A stretch of DNA of 64,000 nt from Isoperla grammatica (GCA_945910005.1 OX246741.1:49497167-49561166); one strand, 5' to 3'; numbered from the stretch's first letter, positions 43,869-56,184 are shown. A program made the numbers and translations. Notes: a model not told the origin generated them from the letters alone.

Positions 43869-46800
43869 GAGCCTAGCAGTGGAATCCGAAACAAAGCGGA
43901 CGTGGTACCGACGCCGTTTTACGACCCAAATACATCCCTAGCCTAGCAGCGGAATCTGAACCAAATCCAACGTGGTACCGACGCCGTTTTATGACTCAAA
44001 TACATCCCTAGCCTAGCAGCGGAATCTGAACCAAATGCAACGTGGTAGCGACGCCGTTTTACGACTCAAATACATCCCTAGCCTAGCAGCGGAATCTGAA
44101 CCAAATCCAACGTGGTACCGACGCCGTTTTATGACTCAAATATATCCCTAGCCTAGCAGCGGAATCTGAACCAAATCCAACGTGGTACCGACGCCGTTTT
44201 ATGACTCAAATATATCCCTAGCCTAGCAGCGGAATCTGAACCAAATCCAACGTGGTACCGACGCCGTTTTACGACCCAAATACATCCCTAGCCTAGCAGC
44301 GGAATCTGAACCAAATCCAACGTGGTACCGACGCCGTTTTATGACTCAAATATATCCCTAGCCTAGCAGCGGAATCTGAACCAAATCCAACGTGGTACCG
44401 ACGCCGTTTTATGACTCAAATACATCCCTAACCTAGCAGCGGAATCTGAACCAAATCCAACGTGGTACCGACGCCGTTTTATGACTCAAATACATCCCTA
44501 GCCTAGCAGCGGAATCCGAACCAAATCCAACGTGGTACCGACGCCGTTTTACGACTCAAATACATCCCTAGCCTAGCAGCGGAATCTGAACCAAATCCAA
44601 CGTGGTACCGACGCCGTTTTATGACTCAAATACATCCCTAACCTAGCAGCGGAATCCGAACCAAATCCAACGTGGTACCGACGCCGTTTTACGACTCAAA
44701 TACATCCCTAACCTAGCAGCGGAATCCGAACCAAATCCAACGTGGTACCGACGCCGTTTTACGACTCAAATACATCCCTAGCCTAGCAGCGGAATCCGAA
44801 CCAAATCCAACGTGGTACCGACGCCGTTTTATGACTCAAATACATCCCTAGCCTAGCAGCGGAATCCGAACTAAATCCAACGTGGTACCGACGCCGTTTT
44901 ATGACTCAAATACATCCCTAGTCTAGCGGCGAAATCCGAACCAAATCCAACGAGGTACCGACGCCGTTTTACGACTCAAGTAAATCCCTAGCCTAGCAGC
45001 GGAATCTGAACCAAATGCAACGTGGTACCGACGCCGTTTTATGACTCAAATACATCCCTAGTCTAGCGGCGAAATCCGAACCAAATCCAACGAGGTACCG
45101 ACGCCGTTTTATGACTCAAATACATCCCTAGTCTAGCGGCGAAATCCGAACCAAATCCAACGAGGTACCGACGCCGTTTTACGACTCAAGTAAATCCCTA
45201 GCCTAGCAGCGGAATCTGAACCAAATCCAACGTGGTACCGACGCCGTTTTACGACTCAAATACATCCCTAGCCTAGCAGCGGAATCTGAACCAAATCCAA
45301 CGTGGTACCGACGCCGTTTTACGACTCAAATACATCCCTAGCCTAGCAGCGGAATCTGAACCAAATCCAACGTGGTACCGACGCCGTTTTACGACTCAAA
45401 TACATCCCTAGCCTAGCAGCGGAATCTGAACAAAATCCAACGTGGTACCGACGCCGTTTTATGACTCAAATACATCCCTAGCCTAGCAGCGGAATCTGAA
45501 CAAAATGCAACGTGGTACCGACGCCGTTTTACGACTCAAATACATCCCTAGCCTAGCGGCGAAATCCGAACCAAATCCAACGTGGTACCGACGCCGTTTT
45601 AAGACTCAAATACATCCCTGGCCTAGCAGCGGAATCCGAACCAAATCCAACGATGTGCCGACGCATTTTAACGACTCAAATACATACCTAGCAGGCAGCG
45701 GAATCCGAACCAAATCCAACGGTGTGCCGACGCATTTTTACGACTCAAATACATACCTAGCAGGCAGCGGAATCTGAACCAAATCCAACGGTGTGCCCAC
45801 GCATTTTTACGACTCAAATACATACCTAGCCTAGCAGCGGAATCCGAACCAAATCCAACGGTGTGCCGACGCATTTTTACGACTCAAATACATCTCTAAT
45901 CTAGCAGCGGAATCCGAACCAAATCCAACGTGGTACCGACGCCGTTTTATGACTCAAATACATCCCTAGTCTAGCAGCGGAATCCGAACCAAATCCAACG
46001 GTGTGCCGACGCATTTTAACGACTCAAATACATACCTAGCAGGCAGCGGAATCCGAACCAAATCCAACGATGTGCCGACGCATTTTAACGACTCAAATAC
46101 ATACCTAGCAGGCAGCGGAATCCGAACCAAATCCAACGGTGTGCCGACGCATTTTTACGACTCAAATACATACCTAGCAGGCAGCGGAATCTGAACCTAT
46201 CCAACGGTGTGCCCACGCATTTTTACGACTCAAATACATCTCTAATCTAGCAGCGGAATCCGAACCAAATCCAACGTGGTACCGACGCCGTTTTATGACT
46301 CAAATACATCCCTAGTCTAGCAGCGGAATCCGAACCAAATCCAACGTGGTACCGACGCCGTTTTACGACTCAAATACATCCCTAGCCTAGCAGCGGAATC
46401 TGAACCAAATCCAACGTGGTACCGACGCCGTTTTATGACTCAAATACATCCCTAGTCTAGCAGCGGAATCCGAACTAAATCCAACGGTGTGCCGACGCAT
46501 TTTTACGACTCAAATACATCCCTAGTCTAGCGGCGAAATCCGAACCAAATCTAACGGTGTGCCGACGCATTTGTATGACCCAAATACATCCCTAGTCTAG
46601 CAGCGGAATCCGAACTAAATCCAACGGTGTGCCGACGCATTTTTACGACTCAAATACATCCCTAGTCTAGCGGCGAAATCCGAACCAAATCTAACGGTGT
46701 GCCCACGCATTTTTACGACTCAAATACATCCCTAGTCTAGCGGCAAAATCCGAACCAAATCTAACGGTGTGCCGACGCATTTTTACGACTAAAATACATC

Positions 46801-47440
46801 TCTAATCTAGCAGCGGAATCCGAACCAAATCCAACGGTGTGCCGACGCCTTTTTACGACTCAAATACATCCCTAGTCTAGCAGCGGAATCCAAACCAAAT
46901 CCAACGGTGTGCCGACGCCTTTTTACGACTCAAATACATCTCTAGTCTAGCAGCGGAATCCAAACCAAATCCAACGGTGTGCCGACGCCTTTTTACGACT
47001 CAAATACATCTCTAGTCTAGCAGCGGAATCCAAACCAAATCCAACGGTGTGCCGACGCCTTTTTACGACTCAAATACATCTCTAGTCTAGCGGCGGAATC
47101 TGAACAAAATGCAACGTGGTACCGACGCCGTTTTACGACTCAAATACATCCCTAGCCTAGCAGCGGAATCCAAACCAAATCCAACGGTGTGCCGACGCCT
47201 TTTTACGACTCAAATACATCTCTAGTCTAGCAGCGGAATCCAAACCAAATCCAACGGTGTGCCGACGCCTTTTTACGACTCAAATACATCCCTAGCCTAG
47301 CAGCGGAATCCGAACCAAATCCAACGTGGTACCGACGCCGTTTTATGACTCAAATACATCCCTAGCCTAGCAGCGGAATCCGAACCAAATCCAACGTGGT
47401 ACCGACGCCGTTTTACGATTCAAATCCGAAGTTAGTCTAG
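43869..47440 (+). repeat. 60-bp satellite array, about 60 copies
   Basis: Head-to-tail 60-bp units running CTAGCAGCGGAATCYGAACC, AAATCCAACG..., GACTCAAATACATCCCTAGC. Two main variants differ in the middle: GTGGTACCGACGCCGTTTTA (first part and scattered later) and GGTGTGCCGACGCATTTTTA (from about 45640 on, intermixed). A few units are shorter. The last units before 47440 return to the first variant and then decay into an AACGTTG-rich transition to about 47545. No functional RNA or protein is evident. Confidence 0.97.
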
Positions 47441-47549
47441 CAGCAGAATCCACGTTAAATACAACGTTGGACCAACGTTGTATTAACGTCGGTAATCGAA
47501 GAAAAATTTTCCACCGCTGCACGCCACAAATACAACGTCGTTCCGACGC

Positions 47550-48415
47550 AGCTGTTCTACTTGGGGGCCCTCATCGCCCTCCGAAGGCGAGCACATGGAC
47601 TTCCAATTGTCCTCCTCATCGCCCTCCAAAGGCGAGCACATGGACCTCCAATAGTCCTCCTAATCGCCCTCCAAAGGCGAGCACATGGACCTCCAATAGT
47701 CCTCCTCATCGCCCTCTAAAGGCGAGCACATGGACCTCCAATAGTTCTCCTCATCGCCCTCCGAAGGCGAGCACATGGACCTCCAATTGTCCTCCTCATC
47801 GCCCTCCAAAGGCGAGCACATGGACCTCCAATAGTCCTCCTCATCGCCCTCTAAAGGCGAGCACATGGATCTCCAATAGTCACCCTCATCGCCCTCCAAA
47901 GGCGAGCACATGGACCTCCAATAGTCCCCCTCATCGCCTCCCAAAGGCGAGCACATGGACCTCCAATAGTCCTCCTCATCGCCCTCGAAAGGCGAGCACA
48001 TGGACCTCCAATAGTCCCCCTCATCGCCCTCCAAAGGCGAGCACATGGACCTCCAATAGTCCCCCTCATCGCCCTCCAATGGCGAGCACATGGACGTCAA
48101 ATAGTTCTCCTCATCGCCCTCCAAAGGCGAGCACAAGACCTCCAATAGTCCCCCTTATCGCCCTCCAAAGGCGAGCACATGGACCTCCAATAGTCCCCCT
48201 CATCGCCCTCCAAAGGCGAGCACATGGACCTCCAATAGTCCCCCTCATCGCCCTCCAAAGGCGAGCACATGGACCTCCAATAGTTCTCCTCATCGCCCTC
48301 CAAAGGCGAGCACAAGACCTCCAATAGTCCCTCTTATCGCCCTCCAAAGGCGAGCACATGGACCTCCAATAGTCCCCCTCATCGCCCTCCAAAGGCACAC
48401 ATATGGGCCTCCAAT
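47550..48415 (+). repeat. 45-bp minisatellite, about 19 copies
   Basis: Unit of 45 bp: CCTCATCGCCCTCCAAAGGC, GAGCACATGGACCTCCAATA, then GTCCT/GTCCC. It directly follows the 60-bp satellite. Because 45 is a multiple of three, the array stays open in several frames on both strands (15-residue repeats such as HRPPKASTWTSNSPP or MCSPLEGDEGDYWRS). I regard these as by-products. Confidence 0.96.
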
Positions 48416-48429
48416 GGACCTCCAGTCGC

Positions 48430-49418
48430 ACATATACATGTAAACACTGAATTTGTTATACATTCATACACACTGCACAGTACACATACAAAAAAGTGAT
48501 TGCCCAGCTATAAACTATAGCCTTCTTCGTGCGAGCAAACTGCTGACGTGCGTATAGAGCTGCGCTCAATGACACAAGAAACAACTTACATTCCCTCCCC
48601 CCCCCCCCCCCCCCAAAAAAAGAAAACAGCATATAGAATAGAACAATACTCGCCATACCAAGAGAGAGACGAGCAAACACACTCAAAGAACACACCAGCC
48701 TGTTCTGCCACGCAGTGAGGGCAAGCGTGACGATGCTACACCGAGCAAACCATGCCTCCCTTGTGCACCTGCAATGAGGCTCATCGCGCAAGCATGACAA
48801 AGCCAAATCCACGAAACGACAAAACACGCTCACACATACACACACAAATACACACAAACACACACAACCATCATTCATCACTGTGAGCTAAGACTTGGAA
48901 TATCGCAAAAACAGCACCGCCCTACCGTTGACCAAATCCTTAGTTCACAACAGGAAACATCACTTGCGAGCCACACATGAAAGCCTAGTTCACAGTACCT
49001 AACCACATATGCATTACGCAAAACATAGCATGGACTTCTTTAACAGCACCGTGTAACATGTTCTCTGGGAAAAATTCATGACTCCACAAGAACTAATGAC
49101 GTCAACAGAAACGCGATGCCACTGCACACACAGCAAAACAGCACAGAGATGAATGAACACTCTCTAACCTACATAGACAAACTAGCAAAGACTCATAGCC
49201 ACGATATAACAATTAAAATAAAATAATGAATTTAGAGAGAAAAAAAAACTAGGAAAACAAAAAAACTGCCTGACCTGGGTAGTCCAAATACAACAAAACT
49301 AAGTTTTGCAACGGCGCTTCCACCATTTGTTAGATCATAAAACAATTTGTCACAAAACTAAGTCCTGTGATAAACCAATTTGTCATAAAGCAAATTGGAT
49401 CCGGCAGCCTCCACCATA
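48430..49418. other. Spacer, no gene recognised
   Basis: Contains a C18 run (48597-48614) and CA-rich stretches near 48830-48865. The end (49300-49418) has repeated CAATTTGTCA(C/T)AAA words and two TCCACCAT(T/A)TGTTA copies next to the possible LTR. Confidence 0.5.
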
Positions 49419-50042
49419 TGTTATAGATAGCGAGAACCTACCGTTACATCCATCCATTTCCGTCGGCTCGGCCTCGAACCCACGGACTCCAAAGTCGACG
49501 GACCCGTAGAAGTACTCGGGCGTAGCTCTAGGGGTGGTTCTCACATCATAGGGATCGGGACATACCAATTCAGGCAGTTTAGGTCTTAGATTGACAAGAC
49601 TTTGGTTCAAACAATAAAGGAACCGCAATTTATTAGAATACACATTTATCCTACGTGGCTGAGTTATGGCGTATCTGTCTATGGGCATTCCAGGTCCGAT
49701 GGACTTAACCTTACTATCCAGAGGGTAGCTGTAACCCCTTTACCTTGGCTTCTCGGTGGCTGACTCCGACCCCGTGTTGTGGTTTGGCTCCGTCGTCCAG
49801 GTCCACGATCGGTCTCCATGTCCTTCCCTCTGGGTCTTCCGTCGTTCCTTCCACCGTTCCACCTTGGCACAGGTCTACCTCCTCTTCCGTTCCATGATTG
49901 AATGCCCCGAATTACACACGTGCTCCCTCGCACCTAGACTTTCCTACGTCATACCCCAGTCACCCCCTCTCTGCCCCTACGCTGGCTGTACTAAGTCATA
50001 AATTACCAATCAGACTATTCGGTTCGATCCCCTCCCATAACA
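49419..50042 (-). mobile_element. Possible LTR of a retrotransposon
   Basis: The segment begins TGTTATAGATAG and ends CCCATAACA, so it carries the short inverted TGTTAT/ATAACA ends typical of LTRs. On the minus strand the bases just beyond one end read TATGGTGGAGGCTGCCGGAT, which resembles a primer binding site, and AATAAA occurs inside. No second LTR, gag-pol sequence or matching 5-bp duplication was found (flanks CCATA and ATCAC). It could be a remnant or a coincidence. Confidence 0.3.
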
Positions 50043-50905
50043 ATCACAAATGAGTGGGGCCAGGCTCTACTGACGTCACCACCGAACCAGCGCCCTCCTA
50101 AACCGAGTAGTCAGCGAAGTTGCCGCAATCATTGCCCTCAATACTGCAACAATTATTATTGAAATAACCAACGCTCTGGGCTGACGAAGTAGCCAGCACA
50201 GCGCATACCTTAATTGTGAAAGAAAACTGTAAATGACAAACTAACACAATCAAGATATCCATAAATCACCAAGAAGGAGATTACACCTGTAAAAGTTATA
50301 AAGTACCAATTTTTACATGACAATATGACGGAGAAGAGCCGATAGAGAAGTTCTCTCCTTTAACTACTCTAGTGGAAGTACCTCAGATAACACTCTGTTA
50401 TCTTCTCGCGGCTTTAATCAATGAGAATTTAGGCGCGCAACACAACACACGTTACATGTTGTACTCGCTCTATTAGAGACCTATTCGGTAAAATCACCTA
50501 GCTAGGACCTAGACAAGGTCTACTGGATTTACTCCTAGTGGAGTAATTGCGAAGCGCAAAGTGGAACCTAGACAGTTAGCAGAAACATGCAGCTACCTAG
50601 ACCTAGGGTAGGCCTTGGTTATTTGGTATAATAGGTTTATCTCCACTCAATCCCATATTCTAGAATTACAACTTCCGTAATTTTGTAATTTACTTCCTTG
50701 GGTCATGGGAGGCCTAGGTTTGCCACAGTCAAGGGCCCAGCCAACAACAGGACACAATATAGACAAACAACACCGAACTAGTCCTGGATCCATCCGATAA
50801 TGTAAGTCTAGACGGCAGAGTGAAGACATTCTTGCTTGTCCATATGAAACAGCTTCAACTTGTCAGACCGCAGTTACCTCAATGGCAGGACAACAGATCG
50901 ACTGG
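50043..50905. other. Spacer, no gene recognised
   Basis: Includes the empty target site (50518-50560) matching the sequence around the MITE at 41633-42335. Otherwise nothing seen. Confidence 0.5.
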
Positions 50906-50952
50906 GGTTGTTGTTGCTGCTGTTGTTGTTGTTGTTGTTGTTGTTGTGGGGG

Positions 50953-51011
<59 letters not shown>

Positions 51012-51025
51012 GCTGTTGTTGTTTT
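50906..51025. repeat. (GTT)n/(GCT) microsatellite
   Basis: Near-continuous GTT repeat with a few GCT and GGG units. It gives artefactual poly-Val and poly-Gln frames. Confidence 0.96.
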
Positions 51026-51533
51026 AGTTGTAAAAAAAAGAGGACGGGACAAAAATAAGGACGCAAAGTTTAAAGAAAGAGTTTAAACCTATGAAGGTTT
51101 TCTAAAAACCCTGAATAAATTATTGTTTACGTACACGGTTTGTTTCATTGTGGTATGAGTACACTAGAAAAACGCTCTGTGTGACGCGTTGATAAGCGAG
51201 CGCGTACATGTCTGTCTACAAACTTTCTGGCAAAAAGTTTTCAAAGCTATCGTCATTGTTCAATGAGATAAAGATATACGCGTATAAACAACAATTTGAA
51301 CAATACAAGAATGCGCATTGCAAAAATGTTTCCCACTTCCATAGCTATTATACCTATCAACATTGAATGTCGTGCAATGTGCGTTGGTAAGATTTTTGTT
51401 GGTGTTTTCTATACGGTCCGCCACAGTTACTTACACTGATTGACAGTAATTGAAATCTAATTTTTGGTTCTAATACGTAACAGATCGTTTTTAAATTAGT
51501 ATATTTGTGACCAGACAAAAATGTACTATTATA

Positions 51534-51871
51534 TGGGAGACCGTATGACAGTAGCGCTGCGAGCGTTCCTGTTCACACAAATGTCAGTATGCCCCTCACT
51601 TGACGCATGCAAGAGTTTGGTAGACTGTGTACTCCGTCAACGATTTTACTAGGTTTCACTTGTTTTTTGGATCTTTCAGCTGATTGTTACTTTAATTACA
51701 TAACACTCACTAAGAATAAAGTTTTAAATGCTTGTGTCAATAATCAAAACTACTGTAAATAATGTATTAGGCATATCAGATCTGGAGCACTTAATTGTAG
51801 TTGAGCTAGATATAACAGGTAAACTGAACGTCATCGCTCACAGCGCACTCTACCTGTCATACGGTCTCCCA
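51534..51871. mobile_element. MITE, 338 bp, TA duplication (mariner-type)
   Basis: Inverted ends TGGGAGACCGTATGACAG with imperfect continuation (GCGCTG.GAGCG), flanked by TA (51532-51533 and 51872-51873), as in Tc1/mariner MITEs. No coding sequence. Confidence 0.85.
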
Positions 51872-51876
51872 TAGCC

Positions 51877-52746
51877 AGGACCCCTATTCTGTAACTTTTT
51901 TTCGTAGGTCCTGATATGGTTTCTGCCTGAATTCGACGTTGATCGGATAATTGCGATTTTGTAACTTTTTAGGTGCCCGTTTCCGCCTGAATCCATTTCC
52001 GTGGTCCTGATATGGTTTCAGTAGCTTTTTTACTGGTGAAACGAAATCAGCCGTAATATTAAGCATGGATAATAACTGTTGACGCGTGATATTGTACTGC
52101 AAACTGCATTTAATAATTATGTTCCATTATAATGAGTGAAAAACACCAATAAACAACGTATTTACTTTTCATTTAAGGCAGTCTTTATTATTCGAAAATC
52201 TCAGCCGGCGCCGCGGTCTAGTGACGCCCGCCATTAGAGAAATATTACGTAAACAACTCTAGCCTAGGCCTATTGTATCACTAGGACTGCCGTATTTCTA
52301 GGCCGATACCTATAAATTCAGTGTTAAGACATAATTAGATATTGGCGTAAGCCTAGGCATTACCTTGTGGGCTTTCTAGAACATAGAGAAATTCCTAGAA
52401 TAGAGAAATATGGCATTCTAGGTTGTTTCTTGTGTTGTAAAAGACGCGTTCATGTAACTGTGTAGGGTTATGTTTGTTTTGATTTGAGCCGTGTTGCAGT
52501 TTGGTTGCAGTGATCACGGCCATCTAAATCATGATATTGTCTGTTTCTGATTGGCTTAAAGCCTCGGTGGCTCAGTCGCCTTGTGATGTCCTCCCAAAGC
52601 GTACATACACATTTCAGGCGCTGTTATAGAATCGCTATTTTGTTCATCTTTGGCGACGGCTGAAACGGGCAAATAATTTCTGCCTGCATTCGTTTCGGCT
52701 GCTTTCATTTCAGGCAGAAATGGGAAAGTTACCGAATAGGGGTCCT
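51877..52746. mobile_element. MITE-like element, ~870 bp
   Basis: Inverted ends AGGACCCCTATTCTGTAAC and GTTACCGAATAGGGGTCCT (one mismatch), with Phe/Thr-type GTAACTTTTT and TTTCAGGCAGAAATG / TTTCCGCCTGAATCC blocks inside both halves. No target duplication or transposase was seen. Confidence 0.72.
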
Positions 52747-53065
52747 GCTCACATTCTGCCGTTACTGTGTTTCAAAAAACAATTGTCGGGTAACTTTTGT
52801 GTTTGTGTGACTTAGCCAATACTTATCAAATCGCCATAAAATGAACATATTCATGACGGGAAAAATCTTTTTAAAAATATGGCTATCAGCACATTTTGCG
52901 GTCATTTTGTCTCATAAAAACATTTTCCAGTAACTATTGTGTAACTTTTTAACTTTAGAAACAATTTTACCACAATACTATTCACATTGAATGCACATCG
53001 AGGTTTGTGGATGTTACAATTTCAACTTGATCGGACTCTCCGTTCGACCGCTATCACGAGAATAG

Positions 53066-53122
53066 TGGTAATGATCCCTGCTTCCAATGCAGAAGGTCCC
53101 AAGTTCAAATCCCGTTCAGGCA
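53066..53122 (+). repeat. tRNA-like sequence (B-box match)
   Basis: AGTTCAAATCCCG fits the polymerase III B box. A short stem CCTGC...GCAG(A) encloses TTCCAAT like an anticodon arm. The T-stem does not pair properly and no acceptor stem is evident, so this is at best a decayed tRNA-related fragment. Confidence 0.25.
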
Positions 53123-53199
53123 TAAGTGTTTTACTTTAAATAAGATTTAATTTAATTACTTCTTGTCTTAGGGAAAGTTGATTAAGCTCCAGCTGTTGT

Positions 53200-53522
53200 T
53201 TGTCACGATTGTTAAACGTTAGTACTATCACAATCTTTATTAAACAACAATCGTTATAAAATCTCAATCTTTATTAAAACGGCTTTCTCATATTTGCCGC
53301 CATTTTGTTTCAGAAGAATATGTTTCAAGAATTGTATTGTAACTGTAACTTTTCGAACGACTTTGCCACAAAACTAATGGCGTTCAATTCACATTGATGT
53401 TCCACATTTCAACTTTATCGAACTTTCCGTTCGACCGCTATCGCGAGACAGAAAGAAAACAAACAGAACGAGTGCCATAGAAGTAGAATGATATGCCCGC
53501 TACGCTTACTTAATAACTAATA
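53200..53522 (+). repeat. Dispersed repeat family 'AAGCGAGCG', copy D (partial)
   Basis: Contains TTTGCCGCCATTTTGTTTC, AACTTTTCGAACGACTTTGC, the GAACTTTCCGTTCGACCGCT block at 53421-53440, then AAACAGAACGAGTGCCATAG and a degraded GCTACGCTTACTTAAT end. Confidence 0.7.
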
Positions 53523-53654
53523 ATAGTTTTCAAAACATTTTGAGGTCCATCAAGTCAAACCTTTTTCAAAACTGCGTGAGTGGCAAAGTGGAGGTTTGCA
53601 GTTCATATCACCGTGAGTTCATTGACTCGATAAAAAATAATCTTATCGCTTTTC

Positions 53655-53854
53655 ATGGAACCCAAATCTGACAGATGCAAGATAAATAAATCCACTGTAT
53701 TTATAGGCCTTATCACAACAAACGGAACTATATCATATTGGTGTTTTTTTGTTTTTTATTGTCTTGTTGTGTTTGTGTTTGCTGTGTGTTATTTGTTGTT
53801 TGTACGTCTAAAACGTGTCTTCATTAAATTGGCGGCTTACCTTTTAAAGATATA
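53655..53854 (+). repeat. Left arm of outer inverted repeat
   Basis: 53736-53850 is the inverse of 57488-57605 (TTATTTGTTGTTTGTACGTC, then AAACGTGTCTTCATTAAATT and GGCGGCTTAC). The pair encloses the element at 53855-56555. An outer fold-back element later interrupted by the inner one is the simplest reading. Confidence 0.75.
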
Positions 53855-54096
53855 GGTCCAAATGCATATACCTTCCTCAGCTCTTCCTTTCCTCAGATCT
53901 GAGATAAGGAAGACCTGAGTCGTGAGAGCCCCATGCAAGGACGCAAACACCTCCTCAGCTCTTCCTTACCTCGACCTCACATCGTCATCACGCTGAGGAG
54001 GGCTCGAGTCTTCCTCCGCCCGACCTCAGCCAAAACTTAGCCAATCACAGCGCTCCAAAATCATAACAGCTCACAGCTGTGCTTGTTTCAATTTCA

Positions 54097-54382
54097 ATGG
54101 CGGCGCTCACGGCAAATGTGTTGGGATGGCGTGACTTTTTACAGAGATTAGCAGTATATCTTTACGAAAAGGCCGTACCAGAGGGAACGAGAAGATATTT
54201 AAGAGATATGAGAACCTACTGGAAGATTTCATTATGGTGCATTCAATATATTTTACCGTTTTGCGATGAAACTGTGACGAAAGAGGCCCGGACTTCGCTC
54301 ATAGGACAATCGAGATTTACAGGTTTCGAATTAAACCAGTTTTTAAATGAATTTAATATTTTACGTAAGCAGAAGATTTCAG
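54097..54382 (+). CDS. Unidentified first exon inside DNA element
   Basis: ATG at 54097 opens 95 codons (MAALTANVLGWRDFLQRLAV at the start, ending near NEFNILRKQKIS), followed by a plausible splice donor, CAG|GTGCGT, at 54382/54383. The stretch is rich in aromatic and basic residues (YLYEKAVPEGTRRYLRDMRT) and looks protein-like, with balanced composition and no repeats. I do not recognise the family. No second exon could be placed in the following 2 kb. It lies just inside the left end of a 2.7-kb element, so it may be the start of a transposon gene. A captured host exon is also possible. Confidence 0.4.
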
Positions 54383-55075
54383 GTGCGTTGTAAATATATT
54401 TGTCTGCTAACTGGATATAACCTACATCCAGGTCTAGCCCTATCCTACGGCCCTCAGGCCTTGCCAAAGGTTGCTGTGTAGGCTATGTAAAATATACGGT
54501 CCTAGGCCTAGCCTAGGCCTAGCCCTAGCCTAGACATCATCGACTAGGTAGGTCTACCTAGGCCTATCCTATTTCAAATGGACATCGTTATAGTGGTTGT
54601 GGTCCTACGCCTGGGCACAAGATTGAAGACTGAAGTTATGTCTCCTAGGCCTAGGTATAGAGCCAACCCCAGCGTGGCCTGGCCTGGCCAGTAGGCCTAG
54701 GCCTAGTTTGCACTCAACTCATGTTGATTGCCACATTCCTCAGAGAACTTTAGGCCTAGCCTAGACATACGGGCTATGACTAGTAAAATAATGATGCAAC
54801 AGATCACTTATCCAACTTTAGGCTTATGTGAATAGAGTAGGCTTGGTACAGAAAACTGCCAAGGTTGTTATGTAGGGCCTATAAGCCTAGAGGATTGCAG
54901 GACAGTTCTTGAATTCAGCTTTGATACCTAATTTGTATTAATCATTCCACAGTAAAAATGTAGGTTGGTCTAGGCCTAAAACAACATTCAATTTTATGCC
55001 TGAAGTGGGGAGAATTTAGGCCTAGGCATAAACATAATATTCAGCACCCACAACAACATTGCTACCTATATTATT

Positions 55076-55205
55076 AGTACAATGAATTTGTTGTGCAAGT
55101 AACAGCAAGTTTAGGCCTAACATTGACTAGTGTACTGTGAGCAAATGAATTTGTTGTGCAAGTAACAGCAAGTTTAGGCTTCTATTGACTAGTGTACTGT
55201 GAGCA
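55076..55205 (+). repeat. Tandem duplication, ~64-bp unit
   Basis: Two copies of GAATTTGTTGTGCAAGTAAC, AGCAAGTTTAGGC, then ATTGACTAGTGTACTGTGAG, with one small difference at the TAGGCC site. Confidence 0.93.
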
Positions 55206-55752
55206 ATTGGACACCCAGCACAATGGTAAGCCAAAACCTCACAACTTGCAGATGTAAATTCCTATACTACCTAGAGCTAAACCCACTGTAATAGGCCTAC
55301 AATATGTTTATTTCCACATGCCTATTTTAATGTTGCTTGTACATGTACATGTAGGCCTACCTGATATTGTATAAAATTCTGACTCAATAAAATTTTAAAT
55401 CATAAATTATTTAAAACTTGTCTATCTAATTTTTACAATTCCTACTATCTGAAAGCATTTTCAACTCAGTTCAAAGAATATACCAGTAAAATAACTTTGG
55501 TTGCCCTAATAACAAATTTATTTCAGCTCCCAACAACGTGTGAAAGTCATAAATGAACACACAATACTAGTAAGTTGAGAAAATAATTATGACTTCTGCA
55601 ATGAAAATGTGGTTTGTGTAAAAATATAAAAACAAATTCCGAAGTAATGTCTTCTTTTTATTTAATGCCCACATTTGGCTGTTATGTCATCATGCTATGT
55701 AATGTATGTGGATGTGGATGTATTTTAATAGCCCTTTGCCAATCACCTATAG

Positions 55753-55756
<4 letters not shown>

Positions 55757-55784
<28 letters not shown>
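55757..55784. repeat. Poly-G tract (28 G)
   Basis: Longest uninterrupted homopolymer G in the window. Confidence 0.95.
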
Positions 55785-56184
55785 AGTTAACCAACGGTGG
55801 TCTGCTAAAAAAAGTAAATCCTCAAATTATTCTTGCAATCATTGTAAAAATATTATACCTATTGTGAACCAATAATTGCATTAGGCTTAAAAATTCCAAC
55901 CACGATTCATGCTTCAACCAAACTTGTAATTGCTAAAAAAAAAAAGGAAATATTAATATATTTTGTGAAGAATTCATATAAGGCTACCTATATGGTTACC
56001 CTTGATAGGCTGTCAATTTTCCTACATTCTTCGTTCATCAATTGAGAATAATTATTTTAATTTCATTGCTAATCACTAATCAGTGTTAATAATTTGTAGC
56101 CTATTTATTATTTATTAAACATTATTCTAGATTTTCCAATATTCATATACTTTAATTATTTTAATATTTTAATGCTGCTACTAA

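Larger units (their letters stand above)
51176..53061 (+). repeat. Dispersed repeat family 'AAGCGAGCG', copy C, split by two insertions
   Basis: Starts GTGACGCGTTGATAAGCGAG and follows copy B through TTCCATAGCTATTA and GGTCCGCCAC to about 51533. It resumes after 52747 (TGCCGTTACTGTGTTTC...) and runs to the CTCCGTTCGACCGCTATCAC block at 53037-53056. The break is filled by two adjacent elements, 51534-51871 and 51877-52746. Confidence 0.7.

Noticed and set aside
45505..46194. Plus-strand frames with FNDSNTYLAGSGIRTKSN repeats
   Set aside because: Short open windows in the 60-bp satellite created by unit-length changes.
47467..48327. 286-codon frame with HRPPKASTWTSNSPP repeats
   Set aside because: Begins at a TTG in the satellite junction and is open only because the minisatellite unit is 45 bp; other frames and the other strand are open too.
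43869..48415. CRISPR array
   Set aside because: Repeats are contiguous 60- and 45-bp units without unique spacers, in a eukaryotic context.
50820..51086. Poly-Val / poly-Gln frames
   Set aside because: Product of the (GTT)n microsatellite.
53066..53122. Functional tRNA gene
   Set aside because: B box present but T-stem and acceptor stem do not pair; kept only as a low-confidence tRNA-like fragment.
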